Shown piece after piece: positions 17,247 through 26,314 of a stretch of 64,000 nucleotides of DNA. The stretch is from Pseudonocardia sp. T1-2H (GTDB taxonomy: Bacteria; Actinomycetota; Actinomycetes; Mycobacteriales; Pseudonocardiaceae), in contig NZ_JBBPCL010000001.1 of assembly GCF_038039215.1 (NCBI RefSeq), forward strand, positions 744,001 to 808,000, written 5' to 3'. The notes below the pieces were generated by a model. It was not told where the DNA came from. It saw only the letters and a program-made list of their open reading frames with translations, and made no database searches. The translations under genes were made by a program, and so were the position numbers. The first letter of the stretch is position 1; the number at the start of each line of letters is the position of its first letter.

Positions 17247-17489
17247 TCAGCCGACGGCAACGGGAGGGACCAGACGCAGCGATCGCCGCGCCGCATCGAG
17301 CTCGTCGGGAGGTGGCGGACCGCCGTAGAGGTCCTCCAGCGTCGCCAGGGAACGGTCCCTGAGCTGCCGGGACGCCACCGCCTCCGCGACGTAGGCCGAC
17401 AGGCTCGCCGCGTGGCCTCGTCGGACCGCCTCCCGTGCCTCGGCCACCAGCTCGGCCGGCAGGGTGACGGTCACCCGCTCACTGCGCAT
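17247..17489 (-). CDS. Antitoxin partner of the PIN toxin (ribbon-helix-helix-like)
   Basis: An 80-residue protein whose first 50 residues (MRSERVTVTLPAELVAEARE .. GHAASLSAYVAEAVASR) look like a ribbon-helix-helix DNA-binding dimer of the VapB/CopG type. The C-terminal Pro/Asp/Arg-rich segment probably threads the toxin. It directly precedes the PIN gene. Autoregulation is expected from the family but no operator is evident. Confidence 0.75.
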   Translation of the reverse strand: MRSERVTVTLPAELVAEAREAVRRGHAASLSAYVAEAVASRQLRDRSLATLEDLYGGPPPPDELDAARRSLRLVPPVAVG

Positions 17490-17624
17490 ACTCGCAGGCT
17501 ACCGGGCGCATACCGGCGCTTCGAGGGGCTCACCGGGCGGTGCAGGTTACTGGCGGGTATGTCAGGGTGGGGACAGCGCAGCGGCCCGGTCCCGGACCGC
17601 TGGACCGTCCGCGAGGAGACAGCG

Positions 17625-18806
17625 ATGGATCTGAGCTACACCGCGGCCGAGGAGGAGTTCCGCAACGAGCTCCGGTCCTGGCTGCAGGCCAACATCCCCG
17701 CCGAGTGGAAGGCCCCCGGCTTCTGGGAGTCCCTCGACGACGACGAGAGCTTCCGGCTCCGCCGGGACTGGGAGCGGGACAAGGCGCTGGCCGGGTTCGC
17801 CGGCATCCAGTGGCCCACCGAGTTCGGCGGCCGCGGCGGCACGCCCGGCATGAAGGCCATCTACGACGTCGAGATGGTCCTGGCCAACGCCCCGCGCACC
17901 GTCAACCCGCTCGGTCTGACCTTCCTCGCGCCCACCGTGATGGCGATCGGCACGGACGCGCAGCGCAAGGAGATCATCGGCCCGATGCTGCGCAACGAGG
18001 TCATCTGGTGCCAGGGCTTCTCCGAGCCCGGCGCCGGCTCGGACCTCGCGGCGCTGACGACCAGGGGCGTCCGGGACGGCGACGACTTCGTCGTCAACGG
18101 ACAGAAGGTCTGGACCACGAACGCCGTCCACGGCGACAAGATCTTCACCCTGGTCCGCACGGAGCAGGGCTCGCAGAAGCACCGCGGCATCTCGATGCTG
18201 CTCATCGACATGAACCAGCCCGGTGTCGACGCCCGGCCGCTCAAGCAGATGAGCGGGGCCAGCGAGTTCGGCGAGGTCTTCTTCGACGACGCCCGGGTGG
18301 CGGCCACCGACGTCCTCGGCGAGATCGGCGAGGGCTGGCGGACGGCGATGCTGCTGCTCTCCTTCGAGCGCGGCGCGTCCGGCATCTCCCAGTACACGGA
18401 GTTCCGCCGGCAGTACGACGAGATCGCGGCCGTCGCCAAGGCGCTCGGCAAGGACAAGGACCCGGTGCTGCGCGGCAAGCTGGCCCGGGTGCTCACCGAG
18501 CTGGAGTGCCTGCGCCTGCACTCGATGTACGTCCTGACGCAGACCGAGCAGGGCAAGGACCTCGGGTTCGAGGCGTCGATGACCAAGCTGCAGTGGTCCG
18601 AGGCGTTCCAGGACCTCTGGGAGGTCTACGACGACATCCTCGGCGAGGACGCCACGCTCGAGTCCCTGTCGATCGACGGCACGGACTTCGACCTGCGCCC
18701 GATGAACGCCCAGGCCATGTGGTCCCGCTCGGTCACCATCTGGGGCGGCTCGTCCCAGGTCCAGCGCAACGTCACCGCCGAGCGTGTGCTCGGCCTGCCC
18801 CGCTAG
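17625..18806 (+). CDS. Acyl-CoA dehydrogenase (large subunit type)
   Basis: A 393-residue flavoprotein. Motifs: the N-terminal helical domain starts MDLSYTAAEEEFRNELRSWL, the FAD/substrate region has WCQGFSEPGAGSDLAALTTR, and the C-terminus has SVTIWGGSSQVQRNVTAERV. Lipid or steroid acyl-CoA oxidation is likely; actinobacterial paired enzymes of this kind (FadE26/27-like) act as heteromers. It is followed 9 nt later by a second, shorter acyl-CoA dehydrogenase. GGAG lies upstream of ATG 17625. Confidence 0.92.
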   Translation: MDLSYTAAEEEFRNELRSWLQANIPAEWKAPGFWESLDDDESFRLRRDWERDKALAGFAGIQWPTEFGGRGGTPGMKAIYDVEMVLANAPRTVNPLGLTFLAPTVMAIGTDAQRKEIIGPMLRNEVIWCQGFSEPGAGSDLAALTTRGVRDGDDFVVNGQKVWTTNAVHGDKIFTLVRTEQGSQKHRGISMLLIDMNQPGVDARPLKQMSGASEFGEVFFDDARVAATDVLGEIGEGWRTAMLLLSFERGASGISQYTEFRRQYDEIAAVAKALGKDKDPVLRGKLARVLTELECLRLHSMYVLTQTEQGKDLGFEASMTKLQWSEAFQDLWEVYDDILGEDATLESLSIDGTDFDLRPMNAQAMWSRSVTIWGGSSQVQRNVTAERVLGLPR

Positions 18807-18815
18807 GAGGCCGGG

Positions 18816-19838
18816 ATGTTCTTCGCACTCACTTCGGACCAGCAGGAGTTCGGCGCCGCCGTCCGCGGGTACCTGGCGGACCGGTTCGACACCGACGCCG
18901 TCCGGGCCGTCGTCGACGACCAGGACTCCGACGGGCACCCCGCCTCGCTGTGGAAGGCGGCCGCCGAGCAGGGCTGGCTCGCCGTCACCGTGCCCGAGGA
19001 GCACGACGGCCTGGGGCTCGGGCTGATCGAGGCCCAGGTCATCGCGCGGGCGCTCGGCGCCGGGGTCGCTCCCGGGCCGTGGCGCGGGACCGTCCTCGCG
19101 GCCGAGGCGATCCGGCTCGCAGGCTCCGACGAGCAGAAGGCGGCCTGGCTGCCACGGCTGGCGGCAGGGGACGCCGTCGGCGCGTTCACCCTGCGGGGAT
19201 CGGCACCCGGCACCCTGCCCAACGTCGAGTACGGCGCGGTCGCGGACGTGATCGTCGCGCGCTCCGGGGACGGGCTCGCACTCGTCGAGAAGGGCGCCTT
19301 TACCGCGACCCCCCTCCGCTCCTACGACGGCACCGCGCGGGTCGCGTCGGTGCACGTCGAGGGTGCGGGCGAGGCCCTGCCCGGCGCGACCGCCGAGGTC
19401 GTCGCCGAGCTGGAGGCCCGGGCGACCGTGCTCGTGGCCGCGGACCTGACGGGCGTCGCCCGCGAGGCCCTGTCCCGCACCGTCGCCTACGACCGCGAGC
19501 GGGAGCAGTTCGGCGTGCCGGTCGGCTCGTTCCAGGCGATCAAGCACGCGCTGGCGGACCTGCACGTCGGGATCACGATGGCCGAGCACGCGTCGCTGTA
19601 CGCCGCGCACGCCGTCGACGAGAAGCAGGACGACGCAGCGCTGGCCGTCGCGGTCGCCAAGGCCAAGGCGAGCGACGTGGCCCTGCAGGCGACGGCCGCG
19701 ATGATCCAGTACCACGGCGGCATCGGCTTCACCTGGGAGCACGAGGCGCACTTCTTCTACAAGCGCGCCAAGCGCCTCGCCGGCCAGTACGGGGACGGGG
19801 ACGCCCAGCGCGAGAAGATCGCCGCGCTGACGATCTGA
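18816..19838 (+). CDS. Acyl-CoA dehydrogenase (short partner)
   Basis: A 340-residue acyl-CoA dehydrogenase fold: TSDQQEFGAAVRGYLADRF at the start, YDREREQFGVPVGSFQAIKH near residue 225 (the conserved REQFGxxxGxxQAxKH) and YHGGIGFTWEHEAHFFYKRA at the C-terminus. Its shorter, divergent mid-region is typical of the partner in alpha2beta2 actinobacterial enzymes. AGGAGG precedes ATG 18816, and it is surely cotranscribed with the gene before it. The exact acyl-CoA is unknown. Confidence 0.92.
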   Translation: MFFALTSDQQEFGAAVRGYLADRFDTDAVRAVVDDQDSDGHPASLWKAAAEQGWLAVTVPEEHDGLGLGLIEAQVIARALGAGVAPGPWRGTVLAAEAIRLAGSDEQKAAWLPRLAAGDAVGAFTLRGSAPGTLPNVEYGAVADVIVARSGDGLALVEKGAFTATPLRSYDGTARVASVHVEGAGEALPGATAEVVAELEARATVLVAADLTGVAREALSRTVAYDREREQFGVPVGSFQAIKHALADLHVGITMAEHASLYAAHAVDEKQDDAALAVAVAKAKASDVALQATAAMIQYHGGIGFTWEHEAHFFYKRAKRLAGQYGDGDAQREKIAALTI

Positions 19839-19841
19839 CCT

Positions 19842-19881
19842 GTGCGCGTGGAACCTCGCTCTAGCGAGGTTTCACGCGCAC
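19842..19881 (+). terminator. Long hairpin terminator after the acyl-CoA dehydrogenase pair
   Basis: GTGCGCGTGGAACCTCGCT (19842-19860) pairs with AGCGAGGTTTCACGCGCAC (19863-19881) with one mismatch, a 19-bp stem with a 2-nt loop, 4 nt after the stop. Confidence 0.82.
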
Positions 19882-19977
19882 GACCCCGTCCGACCTGCGC
19901 CGGTCCGCTGTCGACGCCCTCGCCGCCCCCGTCCGGGTCCCGGCGCGGGAGCGGCGCAGGTGCGAGGATCCGGCCTC

Positions 19978-20811
19978 ATGAGCGATCACTACCGGGCCGT
20001 CGCGAGCACCCGCCGGGCCGCGGCCCTCGCCGCCACCGACTCGCCGTTCGCGATCGACGTCCGCTTCACCGGCGGCCTCACCGGGCGCCAGCAGAAGGCG
20101 TTCAGCCGGGCCGCGGACCGGTGGGCGTCGGTGATCGTTGGCGACCTCCCGTCCGTGCTCGTGGACGGCGAGACGGTCGACGACGTGCTCATCCTCGCCT
20201 CGGGCAGCTCCATCGACGGCCCGGGGCAGATCCTCGGTCAGGCCGGGCCGACCCAGCTCCGGCCGGCCTCGGCCGGTGCCGCCGCGCTGCTGCCGGCCGC
20301 CGGGCGGATGCAGTTCGACAGCGCCGACCTCGCGCAGATGGAGGCCGACGGGACCCTCGACGACGTCATCACCCACGAGATGGGCCACGTCCTGGGCATC
20401 GGGACGCTGTGGAGCCGCAAGGGCCTCCTCGCCGGCTCCGGGACGGACGACCCGACGTTCAGCGGCGCGGGTGCCGTCGCCGAGTACGAGACGCTCACCG
20501 GCGCCGCGGAGACCGGCGTTCCGGTCGAGAACACCGGCGGCGCGGGCACCCGGGAGGGGCACTGGCGGGAGAGCGTCTTCGGCACCGAGCTGATGAGCGG
20601 TTTCATCGCCGCCGCGGGCAACCCGTTGAGCCGGCTCACCGTTGCCAGCCTCAGGGATCTCGGCTACGTCGTGGACCCCGAGGCCGCGGAGCCCTACTCG
20701 CTTCCGGCCGCGGTGGCCCCGGGGGAAGGGGCTGTCGTCGCCGGCCCGGGGCGGCGCTGTGTGGTCGGCCGTCCGGCCACATCGGTCCTTCCGGACTCCA
20801 GCCTGCGCTGA
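19978..20811 (+). CDS. Leishmanolysin-like (M8-type) zinc metalloprotease
   Basis: A 277-residue protein with THEMGHVLGIGTLW at about residue 132 (HExxHxxGxGxxW) and a distal third-ligand candidate in GAGTREGHWRESVFGTELMSG, as in bacterial proteins annotated leishmanolysin-related. FAIDVRFTGGLTGRQQKAFS opens the domain. No signal peptide is seen with ATG 19978, so it may be cytosolic or exported by another route. The C-terminal ~40 residues are low complexity. Confidence 0.78.
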   Translation: MSDHYRAVASTRRAAALAATDSPFAIDVRFTGGLTGRQQKAFSRAADRWASVIVGDLPSVLVDGETVDDVLILASGSSIDGPGQILGQAGPTQLRPASAGAAALLPAAGRMQFDSADLAQMEADGTLDDVITHEMGHVLGIGTLWSRKGLLAGSGTDDPTFSGAGAVAEYETLTGAAETGVPVENTGGAGTREGHWRESVFGTELMSGFIAAAGNPLSRLTVASLRDLGYVVDPEAAEPYSLPAAVAPGEGAVVAGPGRRCVVGRPATSVLPDSSLR

Positions 20812-20893
20812 ACGGGGGAGAGGCGGCCCGGCATTGGGTGCACAGTGGAATTCGTGGACTGCGGGAACCGGTCGGGCGTGCGACCGTTTACCG

Positions 20894-21403
20894 ATGCCGG
20901 CCCCTCCCGCAGTGAACTCGACCGCCGCCGCGCTCCTCGGGCTGCTCCACGGCGGACCGATGACAGGCGGGCAGTTGGTCGCGGCGGCGGGCGAACGGTT
21001 CGGCTCGTTCTTCACCGTGACCCGCAGCCAGGTCTACCGCGAGCTGCCCGTGCTGGCCGAGGCCGGGCTGCTCCGGCTCGGCAAACAGGGCCCTCGCGCG
21101 TCGCAGCAGTACGTGATCACCGCGGCGGGGAAGCGGGCCTTCAAGGCGTGGCTGACCGGTGGCAGCGGGTCCGACGCGCTGCGCAGCCCGCTGGTGCTCC
21201 GGCTCCTGCATGCGGGGTCGTTGACGGTGAAGCAGCGCACGGAGCTGGTGAGCGACGCGCGGGAGGCGTACACCTCCCGGCTGGAGGAGGCGCGCGTCGC
21301 GGCCCGGGGTGAACCGGACCCGTATCGGAAGGCGGTCGCGGACTTCGCCGTCGCGCACACGCGGGCGATGGTGAAACTGCTGGACGCGATCCCTGTCGAC
21401 TAG
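20894..21403 (+). CDS. PadR family transcriptional regulator
   Basis: A 169-residue protein: an N-terminal winged helix (AALLGLLHGGPMTGGQLVAA, TRSQVYRELPVLAEAGLLRL) and a C-terminal dimerisation helix region. ATG 20894 starts MPAPPAVNSTAAA. It likely represses a nearby or distant transporter or stress gene; no operator is evident. It lies between the metalloprotease gene and prfB. Confidence 0.85.
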   Translation: MPAPPAVNSTAAALLGLLHGGPMTGGQLVAAAGERFGSFFTVTRSQVYRELPVLAEAGLLRLGKQGPRASQQYVITAAGKRAFKAWLTGGSGSDALRSPLVLRLLHAGSLTVKQRTELVSDAREAYTSRLEEARVAARGEPDPYRKAVADFAVAHTRAMVKLLDAIPVD

Positions 21404-21427
21404 CGGGTACACGTACCCTTGGGTGCT

Positions 21428-22540
21428 GTGAATGCCGACGCCGCAGCCGACCTGAAGGAACTCTCCGCCACCCTGGAGAGCATCGAGAAGGTCACCGACC
21501 TGCCCGCGCTGCGCTCGGAGATCGCGGACCTCTCGGACCAGGCGGGCCAGCCCGACCTCTGGAACGACACCGAGGCCGCACAGAAGGTCACCAGCCGGCT
21601 CGCCCACGCCCAGGGTGACCTGCGGCGACTCGAGGACCTCCGGCGCCGCGTCGACGACCTCCCGGTGCTCTACGAGCTCGCGGAGGACGAGGGCGACGAG
21701 GGTGCCGTCGCGGACGCGGACGCCGAGCGCGCCAAGCTGCGCGAGGACATCTCCTCGCTCGAGGTCCGCACCCTGCTCTCCGGCGAGTACGACGAGCGCG
21801 AGGCGCTGGTCACCATCCGTTCGGAGGCCGGTGGCGTCGACGCCGCGGACTTCGCCGAGATGCTCATGCGGATGTACATGCGCTGGGCGGAGCGCCATGG
21901 CTACCCCACGGACGTCTACGACACCTCCTACGCGGAGGAGGCGGGCATCAAGTCCGCCACCTTCCAGGTCCACGCGCCGTACGCCTACGGGACGCTGTCG
22001 GTCGAGCAGGGCACGCACCGCCTCGTGCGGATCTCCCCGTTCGACAACCAGGGCCGCCGCCAGACCTCGTTCGCCGGCGTCGAGGTGGCGCCCGTCGTCG
22101 AGTCCACGGACCACGTCGAGATCGACGAGAAGGACCTGCGGGTCGACGTCTACCGCTCGTCGGGCCCGGGTGGTCAGGGGGTCAACACGACCGACTCCGC
22201 CGTCCGGCTCACGCACATCCCGACCGGAATCGTGGTGTCCTGCCAGAACGAGCGCTCGCAGATCCAGAACAAGGCCACCGCGATGGTCGTCCTGCAGGCC
22301 AAGCTGCTCGCCCGGCAGCGCCAGGAGGAGCAGGCGCGGATGGACGCGCTGAAGGACACCGGCTCGTCCTGGGGAAACCAGATGCGCAACTATGTGCTGC
22401 ACCCGTACCAGATGGTCAAGGACCTGCGGACGGACTACGAGGTCGGCAACCCGGGCGCGGTGCTGGACGGGGACATCGACGGCTTCGTCGAGGCGGGCAT
22501 CCGCTGGCGCAAGAGCCAGCAGATGGCCGACGGGAGCTGA
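21428..22540 (+). CDS. prfB: Peptide chain release factor 2
   Basis: A 370-residue RF2. The anticodon-like tripeptide SPF is in [20 protein letters not shown] (about residue 203) and the catalytic GGQ in [15 protein letters not shown] (about 249). It ends translation at UAA and UGA. GTG 21428 is chosen to give [14 protein letters not shown] 21419 is less likely. The frame is continuous, so the autoregulatory +1 frameshift known in E. coli prfB is absent. It precedes ftsE, the usual actinobacterial order. Confidence 0.97.
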   Translation: MNADAAADLKELSATLESIEKVTDLPALRSEIADLSDQAGQPDLWNDTEAAQKVTSRLAHAQGDLRRLEDLRRRVDDLPVLYELAEDEGDEGAVADADAERAKLREDISSLEVRTLLSGEYDEREALVTIRSEAGGVDAADFAEMLMRMYMRWAERHGYPTDVYDTSYAEEAGIKSATFQVHAPYAYGTLSVEQGTHRLVRISPFDNQGRRQTSFAGVEVAPVVESTDHVEIDEKDLRVDVYRSSGPGGQGVNTTDSAVRLTHIPTGIVVSCQNERSQIQNKATAMVVLQAKLLARQRQEEQARMDALKDTGSSWGNQMRNYVLHPYQMVKDLRTDYEVGNPGAVLDGDIDGFVEAGIRWRKSQQMADGS

Positions 22541-22656
22541 GTCCGGCGGCCTGATCGGACCGTGATCGACCGTTGATCGGACGAGCGGTCGTACCGCTGC
22601 GCCGAGGGGGCGGGTCGGGGCGCGGCCCCGCGGCGTCGCGCCGGTAGGTTCGGCGC

Positions 22657-23346
22657 GTGATCCGCCTCGAACGCGTCACGAAGATGTACAAGACGTCCAC
22701 CCGGCCCGCGCTCGACCGTGTCTCGGTCGAGGTCGACAAGGGTGAGTTCGTCTTCCTCATCGGGCCGTCGGGCTCCGGGAAGTCGACGTTCCTGCGGCTG
22801 CTGCTGCGGGAGGACGTCCCCACCCGAGGGAACATCTTCGTCACGGACCTGAACGTCGCGAAGCTGCCGCGGCGGAAGGTCCCCCGCCTGCGCCAGCGGA
22901 TCGGCTGCGTCTTCCAGGACTTCCGGCTGCTGCCGAACAAGACCGTCGGCGGGAACGTCGCCTTCGCGCTCGAGGTGATCGGCAAGCCCCCGTCGACGAT
23001 CAGGAAGGTCGTGCCCGAGGTGCTCGAGCTCGTCGGGCTCGAGGGCAAGGCGGAACGGATGCCGCACGAGCTCTCCGGCGGGGAGCAGCAGCGCGTCGCG
23101 ATCGCCCGGGCGTTCGTGAACCGGCCGCTGGTGCTGCTCGCGGACGAGCCCACGGGCAACCTGGACCCGGACACCAGCCAGGACATCATGCTGCTGCTGG
23201 AGCGGATCAACCGCACGGGGACGACCGTCGTGATGGCGACGCACGACCACTCGATCGTCGACTCGATGCGCCGCCGCGTGGTCGAGCTGGAGATGGGCCG
23301 GGTCGTCCGGGACGAGGCCCACGCGGTGTACGGGGTGGGCCGGTAG
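22657..23346 (+). CDS. ftsE: Cell division ATP-binding protein FtsE
   Basis: A 229-residue ABC ATPase: Walker [17 protein letters not shown] (about residue 38), Q-loop CVFQDFRLL, signature [16 protein letters not shown], Walker [16 protein letters not shown] and H-loop MATHDHSIV. With FtsX it controls peptidoglycan hydrolases at the septum. GTG start; its TAG overlaps the ftsX GTG by one base, so the genes are translationally coupled. Confidence 0.97.
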   Translation: MIRLERVTKMYKTSTRPALDRVSVEVDKGEFVFLIGPSGSGKSTFLRLLLREDVPTRGNIFVTDLNVAKLPRRKVPRLRQRIGCVFQDFRLLPNKTVGGNVAFALEVIGKPPSTIRKVVPEVLELVGLEGKAERMPHELSGGEQQRVAIARAFVNRPLVLLADEPTGNLDPDTSQDIMLLLERINRTGTTVVMATHDHSIVDSMRRRVVELEMGRVVRDEAHAVYGVGR

Positions 23347-24263
23347 TGCGCACGGACTTCGTCTTCCGCGAGGTCGGCACGGGCCTGCGCCGCAACGTCA
23401 CGATGACCGTGGCGATGGTGCTGACCACCGCGATCTCGCTGCTCCTGGTCGGAACCGGCCTGCTCGCCGTCCGCACGATCGACAGCACCGAGTCGCTCTA
23501 CAGTGACCGGCTCGAGGTGCAGGTCTCGCTCACCCAGGACGTCTCGGCGTCGGACCCGGACTGCAGCCAGCCGATCTGCTCGGGGCTGCGGTCCACCCTG
23601 GAGAACTCGCCGCTGATCGCCTCGGTGCGCTACGAGAGCCAGCAGGCCGCCTACGAGCGGTTCCAGCAGCTCTTCGCCGGCCAGTCGATCGCCGAGGTCG
23701 CCCGCCCGCAGTCGCTCCCCGCGCAGCTGCGAGTGAAGCTCGTGGACACCGACGGCGCCCAGGCGGACGCCGGTGCCGCGGCCGTGCGGCAGGCGATGCA
23801 GAACCAGGTCGGCGTACGCACGGTGATCGACCAGCGGGACGTCGTCGCGAAGCTGTTCGACTTCCTCGGCGGCGTGCGGAACGTGACCTTCGCGCTGGCG
23901 CTCGTCCAGGCCGTCGCGGCGCTGCTGCTGATCTCGAACACCGTCCAGGTGTCCGCCTACACGCGGCGCACCGAGGTCGGCGTGATGCGCCTGGTCGGCG
24001 CGACGCGCTGGTACACCCAGCTGCCCTTCCTCATCGAGGCCGTGGTGACGGGCGTGGTGGGCGCGGTGCTCGCGGGCGTCGGGCTCGTCGTCGGGAAGCT
24101 CGCGTTCATCGACTCGTTGCTCGCCGGGATCGCGCAGAACGGCGTCATCCCGCCGATCACGCTGGTGGACGTGGTCACGACGTCGGTCTGGCTGGTCCCG
24201 ATCGGCGCGGCCATCGCGGGGATCACGGGCTACATCACCCTGCGCCTGTACGTGAAGGTCTGA
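23346..24263 (+). CDS. ftsX: Cell division protein FtsX
   Basis: A 305-residue membrane partner of FtsE: first span MTVAMVLTTAISLLLVGTGL, an extracellular loop (~60-160) with a likely disulfide CSQPICSG, then three C-terminal spans (~180-300) with the FtsX motif YTRRTEVGVMRLVGATRWY. The extracellular loop transmits FtsE ATP hydrolysis to a peptidoglycan hydrolase. Coupled to ftsE. Confidence 0.96.
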   Translation: MRTDFVFREVGTGLRRNVTMTVAMVLTTAISLLLVGTGLLAVRTIDSTESLYSDRLEVQVSLTQDVSASDPDCSQPICSGLRSTLENSPLIASVRYESQQAAYERFQQLFAGQSIAEVARPQSLPAQLRVKLVDTDGAQADAGAAAVRQAMQNQVGVRTVIDQRDVVAKLFDFLGGVRNVTFALALVQAVAALLLISNTVQVSAYTRRTEVGVMRLVGATRWYTQLPFLIEAVVTGVVGAVLAGVGLVVGKLAFIDSLLAGIAQNGVIPPITLVDVVTTSVWLVPIGAAIAGITGYITLRLYVKV

Positions 24264-24319
24264 CGCACACGCCCGCAACACAGGTGATCGCCGGCACCCC
24301 TCCCGCGTAGGCTGGAGGG

Positions 24320-24805
24320 GTGAAGGAGAAAGGCCGCAAGGTGATCGCGCAGAACCGGCGCGCGCGTCACGACTACGCCGTGCTGGACACGTACGAGGCC
24401 GGTGTGGCGCTGATGGGCACCGAGGTGAAGAGCCTGCGGCTGGGCCGGGCGTCCCTGGCGGATGCGTTCGCGACGGTCGACGACGGCGAGGTCTGGCTCC
24501 GCGGCCTGCACATCCCCGAGTACACCCAGGGGAGCTGGACGAACCACGAGCCGCGGCGTACGCGCAAGCTGCTGCTGCACCGCGGCGAGATCGAGCGGCT
24601 GATCGGCAAGATCCGCGAGGGCGGCCTCACGCTCGTCCCGCTGTCGCTCTACTTCAGCGACGGCAAGGTCAAGCTCGAGCTCGCCCTGGCCAAGGGCAAG
24701 AAGACCTTCGACAAGCGGCAGGACCTGGCCAAGCGGGACGCGAACCGGGACATGCAGCGGGCCATGGGCCGCGCGATCAAGGGACGGGACAGGGAACGCC
24801 GGTGA
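24320..24805 (+). CDS. smpB: SsrA-binding protein SmpB
   Basis: A 161-residue protein with [40 protein letters not shown] and the C-terminal [19 protein letters not shown], the SmpB oligonucleotide-binding fold and basic tail. It delivers tmRNA to stalled ribosomes; its RNA partner is encoded ~1 kb downstream. GTG 24320. Its stop overlaps the next gene by 4 nt. Confidence 0.97.
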   Translation: MKEKGRKVIAQNRRARHDYAVLDTYEAGVALMGTEVKSLRLGRASLADAFATVDDGEVWLRGLHIPEYTQGSWTNHEPRRTRKLLLHRGEIERLIGKIREGGLTLVPLSLYFSDGKVKLELALAKGKKTFDKRQDLAKRDANRDMQRAMGRAIKGRDRERR

Positions 24806-25776
24806 TCCCGGAGCCACCCCGCAGCGATGCGGACGTACCGCGGTTCACCGCTGAGCTCGGCCTTCCCGGGCTCGTCGACGTGCACGTGCACTTCCTGCCC
24901 GAGCGGATGCTGCGGAAGGTCTGGGCGTACTTCGATCAGGCGGAGACCCACTACGGTAGGCCCTGGCCGATCCAGTACCGGACGCCCGAGCCGGAGCGCG
25001 TCGCCACGCTCGAGGAGCTCGGCGTCCTGCACTACGCCCCGCTGGTCTACCCGCACAAGCCGGGGATGGCGCGCTGGCTGACGGAGTGGGTGGGGGAGTT
25101 CGCGAAGGCGACGCCCGCCGCGGTGCGCACCGCGACCCTGTTCCCGGAGCCGGACGTCGCGGACTACCTCGGCGCCGCCGTCGAGGCGGGGGCACGCGCG
25201 GTGAAGGTGCACGTGCAGGTCGGCTCGTTCGACCCGCGGGACGATCTGCTGCGCCCGGCGTGGGGCCTGCTGGCCGAGGCGGGGGTCCCGGCGATCGTGC
25301 ACTGCGGGCACGGGCCGATCCGGGGGAAGCACACCGGGCTGGACATCATCGCCGAGGTGCTGAAGGAGCACCCGCAGCTGCCGATCGTGCTGGCGCACGC
25401 GGGGATGCCGGACTTCGCCGAGGCCCTGGACCTGGTGCAGAGTTTCGAGAACGTGCACCTGGACACGACCATGGTCGGCACGGACTTCAGCCTGGAGATC
25501 GCGCCGCTGCCGCCGGACTGGCCCGAACGGCTCGTCGACGTCGCGGACCGGGTGGTGCTCGGCACGGACTTCCCGAACATCCCGTACCCGTACCACGAGC
25601 AGATCGCCGCCGTGGCCGGTTGGGCCGCCGCGGACGACCGGCTGGGCGCGGGCTTCCTGCGTTCGGTCCTGTACGAGGCACCGGCCCGGCTGCTCGGGGT
25701 GGGGGACGAGCGGGTTCCACCCGCTGACGACACGCACGCGTGGAATCGGAATGAACCGGGGCCCTGCAGGCGTTAG
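24802..25776 (+). CDS. Amidohydrolase 2 family metal-dependent hydrolase
   Basis: A 324-residue TIM-barrel: [15 protein letters not shown] (HxH, about residue 30), [26 protein letters not shown] and IVLAHAGMP (His ligands) and [18 protein letters not shown] (catalytic Asp). This set is the amidohydrolase-2 (ACMSD-like) signature; the substrate is unknown. GTG 24802 overlaps the smpB stop (GTGA), so it is translated with smpB, a pairing with no obvious functional logic. Confidence 0.9.
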   Translation: MIPEPPRSDADVPRFTAELGLPGLVDVHVHFLPERMLRKVWAYFDQAETHYGRPWPIQYRTPEPERVATLEELGVLHYAPLVYPHKPGMARWLTEWVGEFAKATPAAVRTATLFPEPDVADYLGAAVEAGARAVKVHVQVGSFDPRDDLLRPAWGLLAEAGVPAIVHCGHGPIRGKHTGLDIIAEVLKEHPQLPIVLAHAGMPDFAEALDLVQSFENVHLDTTMVGTDFSLEIAPLPPDWPERLVDVADRVVLGTDFPNIPYPYHEQIAAVAGWAAADDRLGAGFLRSVLYEAPARLLGVGDERVPPADDTHAWNRNEPGPCRR

Positions 25777-25807
25777 ACTCCATGTAACGCCCACTGCGGG
25801 CGCCGAG

Positions 25808-26189
25808 GGGGGTGAACGGTTTCGACTCCGGCCAGTGATCCAGGGGAAGCGTGTCGAGGAAGACGACGATGATCTCGTTAACCATGCGTCGTAAAACAAC
25901 AAGTGCCGACACCAGTCGCACTGCCCCGGCTCAGGCCGAGCTCGCGCTCGCTGCCTGACCCATAAGGGGCTGTCGGACCGGAGGCGTTCCCGCTCCGGAC
26001 CCCGGCATCATTTAGGGAACTCACCTCAACACCCGGTCACGGGGTGCTGAGGGACAAAAAGCAGTGACTGGGATCGTCACACCGGCTCGTTCGCATGACC
26101 GGTGGATCCGAGTAGAGGCGACGCGGACTGCACACGGAGAAGTCCTGGTGAAGTGACGGAGGACCCGGGTTCGATTCCCGGCACCTCCA
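25808..26189 (+). ncRNA. ssrA: Transfer-messenger RNA (tmRNA)
   Basis: The 5' end GGGGGTGAACGGTTTCGAC and the 3' end GGTTCGATTCCCGGCACCTCCA form the alanine tRNA-like domain; GGGGGTG pairs with CACCTCC. The tag frame resumes at GCC 25905 and ends at TGA 25956-25958, giving ADTSRTAPAQAELALAA. It rescues stalled ribosomes with SmpB (24320). The mature 3' CCA is not encoded. Confidence 0.95.
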
Positions 26190-26203
26190 CAGATCGAGAC
26201 CCG

Positions 26204-26236
26204 ACGGGGCCACGGCCGAACGGCCGTGGCCCCGTT
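26204..26236 (+). terminator. Terminator after tmRNA
   Basis: ACGGGGCCACGGCCG and CGGCCGTGGCCCCGT form a perfect 15-bp stem with an AA loop, 15 nt after the tmRNA. Confidence 0.88.
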
Positions 26237-26314
26237 GCTGTGTCCGGGCACACCCTCGTGCGGAAATCGCCCATCGCGTAGCGTCGCTAACGAAACGCGA
26301 CGTCAGGGGGCAGC

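Noticed and set aside
17562..19864. Long open frames overlapping the acyl-CoA dehydrogenase pair on both strands
   Set aside because: Shadows of two strongly supported genes.
21428..22540. Programmed frameshift in prfB
   Set aside because: The frame is continuous from start to stop; no in-frame UGA is present near the start.
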